Shown here in pieces: positions 56,601 to 64,000 of a stretch of 64,000 nucleotides of DNA. Where the stretch lies: the NCBI GenBank assembly GCA_025529335.1, contig JAMYHX010000034.1, forward strand, positions 62,001 through 126,000, written 5' to 3'. Position numbers and translations under genes: made by a program. The stretch comes from Rhizopus sp. PT2906 (lineage: Eukaryota; Mucoromycota; Mucoromycetes; Mucorales; Rhizopodaceae). Each line of letters opens with the position of its first letter. The first letter of the stretch is position 1. Below the pieces are notes generated by a model. It was not told where the DNA came from. It searched no databases and was given only the letters and a program-made list of their open reading frames with translations.

Positions 56601-57448
56601 GCCTTTATGTCTTGTACGAACAACGAGCTTTAAAACAACTTGTAAGTTTGGTGACAGCTTGTTTCCTGGCTATTTCAAATGATTAAGCATGATATTAAAA
56701 TTTTACCATCGGAATGCCTTACCGGAATGCCAACATAGATTTGCTCTTCTTGAAGCTTAGGCGCGGCAACAATGCGTAGTGATCCCCCATATGCCTTTAT
56801 TTCTTCATAGCTCATATTTCTTGCATCATCTATTGGCTTTAAATTCAGCTTCTTGTCCTATTGTTATATGTGATCAGTTGTCTGTTTCCTCAGATGTACC
56901 TTATCTGCTTACAATATCAACAAAGTCAGCCCCTTCTGAATTTGCATTTTTAGTATCTTCCTGCTTTTCTTCGACTTCTTCGGCCTCTTCTTCATCGTCA
57001 GACTCATCCTCTTCATCAGAATCGACTTCAAAATCATCATCGGGGTCTACCTTTTTGGCTTTCTTCGCCTTTTTTTGTTTTGCAGGAGCTTTACGCTTGC
57101 TGGGTTGATCAGTGCGATTAGAACTAGAAGCTGTTTGCTGTTCCTCTTGCTTATCAGTTTCCATAAGATCTAGGTTTTCATAAAAATCCAAATCCTCCTC
57201 TTGTTTGAGGTGATTCCAAATAAATGCTTTATAATTGTCATCGATAGTTGGATTCACATTGTCCACTGAAGACTCTTTTGCAATATCTGTCAATATGGTT
57301 TGAACATAATTCCAAAGATCATCGCTGCTTGATCCTGAGAATTATCATATAAGAAACTGGTTAAGGAATATCTTTTACTAGTAAATGAACCTGAAGGGCC
57401 ATCGATGGCAATCTCTTCTTTTAATCGCGATAAAACAATATCAAGCAT
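50670..57448 (-). CDS. TFC3: TFIIIC B-block-binding subunit (tau138/GTF3C1)
   Basis: Ten exons (57448-57391, 57334-56913, 56857-56723, 56669-56271, 56224-56074, 56018-52418, 52351-52084, 52030-51689, 51635-51560, 51502-50670) give 2094 residues, matching the ~2100 of animal GTF3C1. It binds the B box of tRNA genes for Pol III. Visible: N-terminal acidic/basic region, the B-block winged helix near residues 220-260 (GFYQSDLSRVYGVDSRSAGHYFKSLEQKG), second winged helix (KDVLEAL...ENPAVQKWFNRSLDALFLQGYIKK), Ser/Thr/Pro-rich spacer, and C-terminal winged-helix segments (PGTTKAAIHRNFS...REIHDILEILVKSKVLRE). Residues ~570-665 are tandem HQPM/HQPV tetrapeptides from a 12-bp minisatellite. Intron 1 uses a weak GTTCAT donor. 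Confidence 0.88.
55190..55440 (-). repeat. 12-bp in-frame minisatellite inside TFC3
   Basis: About 20 units of a 12-bp repeat (consensus on + strand GATGCATTGGTT, with variants GATGTACTGGTT and CATGGATTGGTT) coding for H-Q/E-P-M/V/I units. Unit size is four codons, so length changes keep frame. The five units at the left end (55195-55252) are nearly identical, indicating recent expansion. Confidence 0.95.
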
Positions 57449-57576
57449 AAAAATTGAAGAACGCCGGTTCGATTCTCACAAGGGTACTAAATAAGAAAAT
57501 TTTCTGAAATTAGAAAAAATTTATTCGATAATTGCAAAAAGTGTTGCAGGAAAAGATGACTGTCATCTTTTGGTCA

Positions 57577-57966
57577 GAAAATAGGCTAATACTACAGGTG
57601 CTTCCTCTGTGCACTAACTGTGACATCACTTGACAACTTCACACTACCAAAGTCACTATCTAACCTAAGTCTGTTCAGTGGAATATTCTTTAATGTAAGA
57701 TATACATCTATCACAATTATACGTGATTGATCTTGGTTCTTTGTTGATAGACTGACAACATAATAGAATGAAAAAATAATAGCGTTTCTTTTTTATCTCT
57801 TTCTTCTTGAAAATAAGGAATCCAAGCTGGCGACTTTATAAAAGCCATGTTTAGCGTGGTACTACGCATTCAAAAGTTTGTTAGGCGATATTATAGGTAG
57901 TATATGGAGATAGCGTACGTAGGATTAATCTGACTTTTGTTGTATTTTCTAGTGCATGTAGTGTTT
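57577..57966. mobile_element. Foldback MITE, copy 3
   Basis: Right end AGTGCATGTAGTGTTT (ending 57966) matches the termini of copies 1 and 2. The left side begins at GAAAATAGGCTAATACTACAGG (57577), lacking the outer ~20 bp found in the other copies, so it is left-truncated. Internal landmarks (ACTACAGG...CTTCCTC, the ACAACATAATAGAATGA block, the TTTTTTATCTCTTTCTTCTTGAAAATAAG run) are shared, but with more divergence than between copies 1 and 2, so it is older. It lies 129 bp upstream of the TFC3 start codon. Confidence 0.7.
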
Positions 57967-58288
57967 GCCTTTAGAGAAGATGGAAGCTGCCACTACAGCG
58001 AAGCCCGCTCTGCCAAATTTCCCACAGAATACGTCAAACGAAATAGATGGATCAAAGTTTTCGAGATCTTGTGTTATTTGTTGAGCTAAAAAACCAAGTA
58101 GTATGTTATCAGGTCATGGAAGATGGGGAACAAGGGGCTATATTAGTAATTCCTGAAATTACTATCAAGAGCAAACTCAATTCAAATAGTATGTAGCCCC
58201 TCTCTTATTACACTCATTTCTTCATTAACAAGTATCAGTTGATTATCATACCATAAGCGAAAAGAAAAATTAAAGTAGAACTTCAATC

Positions 58289-59581
58289 ATGGTTTGGGGC
58301 GCCATAGCTGGTGGAAAGAAGTCGAAACTTGTGTTTATGAAGAAAGGAATGGGGACAAGTGCCGACTTCATAAACCAGGTCTATGAGCCAGTACTATTAG
58401 ATTTCTACAAATGTCTAGATAGCCCTGTGTTCATGGAAGATGACGCACCAAAGCTGCATTATTCTCGTATAGATGATAATGTTAAGATCAAAGATTTAGC
58501 ACTAGTAAGATCGTATGTCATTAGTCAAAGATGTCGTTAGGGCTCTATGTGCAATCATATGTTGGCCCGATGAACACGAACGTTTTGACATGTTGAAAGA
58601 GTTTTGTGATGGTATATCATATAAAGTGAATAGCGAAGGTCTTGATCTCAAGGAGTGTTATATAAAGACGAAAAAGAGTGGTGTTACTTTACTACAATAC
58701 AAGGATGATGAAGGTGTTCGTATCTGTAAGACAAGATGGAGCTGATACTCATGTTGGTATTCCGTCACGTGATGGGTACGTAAGTCTGTTGTATCTCAAA
58801 TTAATTCAATTCTGAGCGTATGTGGACTCTACGACTTTGACAGATTAGTCTCTCAGTATCATTCTGATATGGACTTATAAAACTTATATGACAAATGGAT
58901 GAATATAAGCATGAAGATATGATCAATGACAATGTCGACTCTGATCTTGAAGAATTACAGTTTCATCATCATTGGACTGAAGATGGGTTTATGTCGAAAT
59001 ATGTATCTACGCGTATGTCTATTATGGAATATGACAGGTCTAAGATGGTATATTCAAAAGGACCTAGGATTGAACCTGAGATAAGACATTCATCTGATTC
59101 CATGCAATCTACGATAACACGTCTATATCCACATTTATATGGATATCCAGTCAAAATAAATGATCAGGTTTTGACGTTAGGACGTAGCATCAGATCAATA
59201 CAGATGATGATCTCATTATTGGAAGAAATTGAGCTTACAAAACGTATGTGGGCTCCTAGAGATCTTCAATTAGAACTTGTGATAAACGCAAGAGTGACGA
59301 CATGTTACAATCGCATCCCACTATATGCATTCAATAAAGCGAAAAATACTGCCGAATGGAAGGAGGCAAAGGGTATAAACAAGGTGTCCTGACCAACACA
59401 ATCGCCGGATTTAAATCTGATTGAAAGTCTTTGGAGTATGTTGAAGAAGAGGGTTAGCGCTCTATGCCCTCATGCTAAAAGCCCACAAGCAATGGAAGTT
59501 GTTCTGGAGAGTGTTTGGAGGGAATTAGCTCCAGAAGTAATCAACAATTGCTTTACAACTCTCATTTTTTTGATATTCTAA
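58289..59581 (+). pseudogene. Broken Tc1/mariner-type transposase
   Basis: Two coding remnants of a DDE transposase. Left piece (58289-58472): MVWGAIAGGKK, then LVFMKKG and FMEDDAPKLHYS, where the expected acid in the MEDNAPVH-type motif is present. Right piece (59340-59572): EWKEAKGINKVS, stop, then QSPDLNLIESLWSMLKKRV, matching the third catalytic region (usual form WPAQSPDLNLIE). They are separated by about 0.87 kb of unrelated DNA, and the right piece has an in-frame TGA where Trp is expected. The N-terminal DNA-binding part is not recognisable (58000-58290 is decayed). No terminal inverted repeats were identified. Inactive. Confidence 0.7.
58473..59339 (+). mobile_element. ~0.87-kb insertion in the transposase relic
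   Basis: DNA between the two transposase pieces, with coding-like frames of 76 codons (MSLVKDVVRALCAIICWPDEHERFD...) and 149 codons running into the right transposase piece (MDEYKHEDMINDNVDSDLEE...). Neither is recognised. No clear terminal repeats or target duplication are visible (flanks read TATAG and AAAG). It may be an unknown element or a captured gene fragment, since the same long frame crosses the junction. Confidence 0.4.
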
Positions 59582-59742
59582 TACAGATGATCTTTCTCCA
59601 TCATTTGTGTGATCTTATAACTGTAGCAAGGATGAAAAAAAAAGCCATTTTCTTTATTGCTAAGTCTTTAACAGCAACAACAAAGAAAAAAACGGACTAT
59701 ACTTTTTCGAGGGCACTGTGCAACCTAGTGGAGCACAGCTTT

Positions 59743-61809
59743 TTATTTTATGCATTGTTCTTTCCAAGCTTCTAATTGCTTGATTTCTGACTCTTCAAAT
59801 TGCTTCTTCTTTGCAAAACTGATTAGGGTATTGAATGTTTTTTCTTCTATCAAAGGTTTATCGGATATCTCATCTCCAGGAGCGCGCATGTCTTCTTTCA
59901 TCAGTCTAAGCGCACGATCCCATCCTACTCTTCCAGGTATACGGCAAAGACATTCGATATAAGAATTATAATTATTTGTATTCAGTTCGAATCCTGTACG
60001 TTTGAGCCAGTTCCAAATGGAAGGTGCACGGTGCATGTATCCATTATGTCCACAGCTGTCCAACACAATGGATACCGATGCTTGATCGACTGCCACATTT
60101 GGGGGTGCAGAAGACACGAGTTGTTGCCAGATGTCCAACACAGTCCTACCATCGCCAATGCGATTATAGGCGTCCATGAGTGCATTGTAGATCCCAATAT
60201 CAGGGTCCAAGTAGAGATCAACCTTGATAAGCTGGTAGACATGCTCTAACACATACTCGTCTCTACTTTGTCCGCATGCATGAAGCATTGCTGTGTAGAT
60301 ATGAGTAGATGGTTGGATTTGCAGCGGTCGCATATCATTAAACAATCTCAAAGCTGCTACCAATCTTTGAGACACTCTTTTTTCGTTTTCCTTGAACGAA
60401 GACAAGGAAGAGATTAATATTGAATAAAATGTAGCATCCAGTTGAACAAAGACTTTAGCTTTTTGTTTTGGGTTATCTCTGCATTTTTTGTGATGCTCTC
60501 GTAAGGCGTAATATATCTCCATGGCATCCTCTAATAAGTCATCATTAATGTAAGCAAGTATCAAATGCGTGAATGTAGCAATATCCGGTTGTAAATTGTT
60601 GTCTCTAAACACTTTATCGTATATCCCTTGAACCTGTGCTGATCTGCCGTGCCGAGCTAGTCCGCCCATAAGTGAGTTATATGCCTTTACATCTAGTTTA
60701 TCTTCAAACGGCTGAATCAAATCAATTAACCGATCCAGATGGTCCAACGAGGCCGTTTTGGAGGAAGCAGTATTCACAAGACTGTTTAATACACGCGGTG
60801 TTGGTTTAATATCTGCCCTTTGCATTTCATCCAATAGATCAAGCGCACTTTTCAGATCACCCGTTCGAAAATAATGGTTCATCCATGTTCCATAAGTGAC
60901 AATATCAGGTTCAATCTTTGCCCTTTTCATCTGGGACAATATCATCATTGTCTCTGACGGGCTACCTTGTTTAAGACTGGCATCTAGTAGAATATTGAAC
61001 GTTATACGATCTGCTCGACATCGGTTTTGTAAATCATTGTATAATGCGAGCATATCGTCTAGACTGTCTGCCTTATACCGTAACATGACATTCATTGCTG
61101 CTGTATCAAGATTCTCGCTTTCAAAAAGCTGTTGAAACACTTGATCGCCAATGACAGTATGTCTAGATTGCATCGCAGCTTCTAATACAATAGAAAGAGT
61201 ATATATATCGGGTCGAATAAGTTGATTCTTGTTGTTTGCCTTGTAAAATTCAAATATCTTATCATGGTGTCTACATTGGAGCCAAAGTTGAAGCAAGGTG
61301 TTATAAGTCACTATATCCGGCTGCAGTTGATTGTTTTCCATTTCCTTTAATAATAGTTCTGCTTGGGTAAAATCATTGTTTCTCTTGTAACATTTAAGCA
61401 AGATATTGTATGAATATACGTTTGGGCTTATTCCCATACTTTTCATGTGATTGAGTAGTTGATGAGCTTTGTCAGGTGAATGATGTATTCCATATGCTTG
61501 GATCAATGCATTATATTCGAATTGGACAGGAGTGACATTGAAACGTACAGGCATATCTTGAATGATCGTCTTTAAAAAGTCGAGATCTTGTTTTGATTTG
61601 CCATTGCGCGCTAATAATACAAGTTTACGTAGTAAATGGTGATCAACATTGGCATCAAGAGATTCATAAGCAGATCTCGCTTGCTTGAGGTTTCCTTTAG
61701 ACACAGCTCGACGTAAACTGGCAACACTATGACTACTGTAGTTACGTAACTGCAGTGCCGAGAAATGTTGAAAAAACTGATGGATTACTACAGGACATTT
61801 TGTTGCCAT
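59743..61809 (-). CDS. Pentatricopeptide-repeat protein, mitochondrial
   Basis: Intronless gene of 688 residues. N-terminal presequence (FFQHFSALQLRNYSSHSVASLRR) predicts mitochondrial import. From about residue 90 it consists of consecutive 35-residue helix-turn-helix PPR units, e.g. FEYNALIQAYGIHHSPDKAHQLLNHM, VYSYNILLKCYKRNNDFTQAELLLKEM, IVTYNTLLQLWL..., ITFNILLDASLKQG, IVTYGTWMNHYFRTGD; I estimate at least ten. Such proteins bind organellar RNA for processing, stability or translation. The Met at 61809 lies 69 bp from the VPS13 stop, so it follows VPS13 on the same strand. Confidence 0.92.
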   Translation of the reverse strand: MATKCPVVIHQFFQHFSALQLRNYSSHSVASLRRAVSKGNLKQARSAYESLDANVDHHLLRKLVLLARNGKSKQDLDFLKTIIQDMPVRFNVTPVQFEYNALIQAYGIHHSPDKAHQLLNHMKSMGISPNVYSYNILLKCYKRNNDFTQAELLLKEMENNQLQPDIVTYNTLLQLWLQCRHHDKIFEFYKANNKNQLIRPDIYTLSIVLEAAMQSRHTVIGDQVFQQLFESENLDTAAMNVMLRYKADSLDDMLALYNDLQNRCRADRITFNILLDASLKQGSPSETMMILSQMKRAKIEPDIVTYGTWMNHYFRTGDLKSALDLLDEMQRADIKPTPRVLNSLVNTASSKTASLDHLDRLIDLIQPFEDKLDVKAYNSLMGGLARHGRSAQVQGIYDKVFRDNNLQPDIATFTHLILAYINDDLLEDAMEIYYALREHHKKCRDNPKQKAKVFVQLDATFYSILISSLSSFKENEKRVSQRLVAALRLFNDMRPLQIQPSTHIYTAMLHACGQSRDEYVLEHVYQLIKVDLYLDPDIGIYNALMDAYNRIGDGRTVLDIWQQLVSSAPPNVAVDQASVSIVLDSCGHNGYMHRAPSIWNWLKRTGFELNTNNYNSYIECLCRIPGRVGWDRALRLMKEDMRAPGDEISDKPLIEEKTFNTLISFAKKKQFEESEIKQLEAWKEQCIK

Positions 61810-61878
61810 TTATTTCAAAGAAAAAGAAAAGGGTTTGTTTATTACTACTACAATTTTCAAATTCACGTCTCGTTCTCT

Positions 61879-64000
61879 CTATTCAGCAGAGCGTCGTGTC
61901 AAATTATATTTGTGCACAGCGCCTTCGATCTTTTTAAAGAAATCTTCACGACTGTGTTTATCTGAGATGATCAAGAAACGTTCAGGGCTTTGGTCACGAA
62001 GGTAGATGATGATACCCGTAGGCTCACGTTTGAACGTTTGAATATCAGAGAACGGTTCTTGCCATTCGACTGCTAGTCTTCTTGTTCGAATGAGCATGAC
62101 ACGATTATTTGTCAACATGGCTACTCGCTCATCGTTTTGTACATGACAATGAGCCAAGTAAGTATCCTGCATATATTTGCCTCCATCAACATCCTTGAGC
62201 CAATGCTGACCAATGGATTCACGTAATGAATAAGGTTTAAGGATACCATCAGGTCCAATATAACGAGGATATCGTGCGCGTTCGATCATGTTTGTATCAT
62301 TAGGGGTTGCTGTATTTCGTATTCCTTCTGATATGTTGCTTGTAAAATCAAAAACGCCAACAGCTGGTTTTGTCACTGCACCAACTAGACCCTTTCCGAA
62401 GCCCTTGATGAAACCTCCGACACCTTCCTTTGACGCACCTTCAACAGGTCGTGTCTGAACAAAAGAATATATAGTTAGTTGCTCATTCTTTAAATATTAT
62501 GCTTATATTTACCACAAGACCAGAAAATCCACTGGCAATACTGCTGGCAAAGGACGTGGCTCCTTGCGTAACACCCACCAAAGCGTGTTTAGGTCGATTT
62601 CGAGACATGTTCATCCTTCGACGGTCCTGATACTCTCTATCCATCGTAGCGGCGCTTAGACCCTTACCAATACTGCCAGTAAACTTTGTGAAGCTGTCAG
62701 AGACACCAAAGACACTTTTTCGAATAAATCCACTGAACCCCTTGGCAATTCCATAACCTAAATCCTGAGGTCTATCACTCATTATCAGGCCTTGCCAAGG
62801 CTCATAGAATAATTCAGCTACGCCTGAGCTTACAGTATTGAAGAGGCCCACTGGATTGCCCAAGAAGTCAGCAGAACCCAAGATACGATGGAACTGGTAA
62901 ATGAATTGATCGCTATAGTGTATAAAAATCTTGTTGGCTAAATCGGCTGGACTAGCCATCATATTTTCGATGGCCAAAGCATTGAACCTTAGAGGCGCAC
63001 TGTTGATGTTTCCGATAGTCATTGTTAATGCGTTCACGAGATAGGCAATAGCAGCATGGGATTGCGGGAGATTTGTATCGTCTTGATAGACTCGTAAAAA
63101 TGAAAGATTGAACCGAATAGGCTGAATACTGAATACTTCAAAATAGATCTGTGCTGTATCATTACCCGGTCTAACATCCGGAATATCCGCAGAATAATTC
63201 CAGGTATCAACATCATCATTGTCTCTGGGCTCTTCGTTAGTCGGATGACTGACATTAGCGAAGCCTAACATGGCATAAACAAATGTTTCGTCTAATTCCA
63301 CACTCATTTCTTGTAGAAGTATAGAAAAGTACTTAAAGTACATAACACCATGTGAGCTGTCTTTGACTCTGTCTAGGGCCAGCTGAACAGTTGGAAGTAT
63401 CTTGTTATTGCTCTTGGTTCGGTCTCCACTGTTTGTCGAGTTGGTGGGGTAGAGCAGTATGGGAAAGACGGAGCCATACATTTGATTGTCTATTTGAACC
63501 CAATCAATGTTCCAACGAAGCGAATGATACAGGGTGGAATCAGAGAGTTTCAAGTCAATGCCTCTAAAGGTAATATAGGCAAGCTCCTGTAATTGTCTAT
63601 CAATCAAGGATATGCCAACTTCCCTAAGTTGAAGCTGGAACACTGCATTCACTTTCATATCAACATCCACGACTTCAAATCCTTCACGAGCAGCACTATC
63701 TACCGAAGACATGGATGATGAGCGTGATAAGGAGCCTGACACTGGCTTAAATTGGCTTTCACTCTGTCTATAAGGTGTCAACTCTACAACCCGACGGCCA
63801 CCTTGAATCTTGATATCTATAGAGGTGATAGATGGATTGCCGCTACGTGTTGCATGACGGAATGGTGGCAATGTGCCAATCTCTTGTGGATTAATGCTTC
63901 TTTCGCGACCATTGATTGAGAGAATCATCTTTTTGTCTTTATAAGCAGGCAGATCCCATGAATAAGGAACTACTTGCTTAGCAGGTAATCTGTATCGTTT
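61879..64000 (-). CDS. VPS13: Vps13 lipid-transfer protein, C-terminal part (partial)
   Basis: The coding frame continues past the right edge. Two exons are visible: (>64000)-62513 and 62454-61879, GT-AG intron, giving 688 codons of C-terminal sequence. Vps13 is a ~3000-residue bridge that moves phospholipids between membranes at contact sites. Visible: the VPS13-C region with LPAKQVVPYSWDLPAYKDK and LSINGRERS (end of the VAB/SHR region), the amphipathic helical ATG_C-like segment (NPVGLFNTVSSGVAELFYEPWQGL..., SFTKFTGSIGKGLSAATMD), GFIKGFGKGLVGAVTKPAVGVFD, and the final PH-like domain ending KKIEGAVHKYNL. Downstream on the same strand is the PPR gene. Confidence 0.94.

Noticed and set aside
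57440..57490. B-box-like GGTTCGATTC sequence suggesting a tRNA gene
   Set aside because: No A box, acceptor stem or anticodon arm can be built around it; it lies at the TFC3 start codon region.
1..64000. CRISPR arrays, bacterial operons, prophage or plasmid features
   Set aside because: The window is eukaryotic (spliced fungal genes); no regularly spaced repeats with unique spacers were seen.

Overview
The window is nuclear DNA from an early-diverging filamentous fungus, most likely Mucoromycota and probably Mucorales. The evidence is the low-GC composition, small closely packed genes with many ~45-75 nt GT-AG introns carrying CTAAT/CTAAC branch sites, poly-Gln, poly-Asn and poly-Ser tracts, fungal proteins (Zn2Cys6 factor, PUFA-type elongase, Sae2/CtIP), and an Integrator subunit that yeasts lack. 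About 28 protein genes could be modelled exon by exon. All gene models below were assembled by hand from reading-frame continuity, splice sites and family knowledge; no searches were run.

Layout. 0-3.6 kb: accessory DNA with two copies of a foldback MITE, a relic of a spliced gene, a small secreted Cys-rich ORF with an internal TGA, and a secreted Kex2-processed protein. 4.9-8.5 kb: an RNA-processing block, THG1 (tRNA-His guanylyltransferase), NOP10 (H/ACA snoRNP) and INTS9 (Integrator), the last two divergent. 8.6-11.2 kb: a coiled-coil protein and a GATA factor. 13.1-21.7 kb: VPS53 (GARP), cyclase-associated protein, an LYR mitochondrial protein, a fatty-acid elongase and a TFIIIC WD40 subunit. 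22.4-28.5 kb: APP1 lipid phosphatase, NAA30, a Sae2/CtIP homologue and a Zn2Cys6 transcription factor. 28.5-30.3 kb: gene-poor. 30.3-40.9 kb: ADP-ribosylglycohydrolase, RCHY1-type E3 ligase, kinesin-14, Sec14-like protein, RPP1, a Spp1/CXXC1-type PHD protein and a seven-TM protein.

41.2-48.1 kb holds three consecutive same-strand genes, each ending in a peroxisomal PTS1 tripeptide: an ACAD10/11-type aminoglycoside-phosphotransferase-fold kinase (SKL), an acyl-CoA oxidase (SRL) and an SCP2 protein (SKL). This looks like a small peroxisomal fatty-acid catabolic cluster, possibly for 4-hydroxy fatty acids, and is the most system-like feature of the window. It is followed by an intronless DUF2828/vWA gene, the 2094-residue B-block-binding TFIIIC subunit (TFC3), a third MITE copy beside a broken Tc1/mariner transposase, an intronless PPR protein, and the C-terminal part of VPS13 running off the right edge.

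Cross-cutting observations: four GC-AG introns, all with the donor GCAAGT, among about 98 modelled introns; micro-exons of 12 and 17 nt; and an in-frame 12-bp minisatellite inside TFC3.
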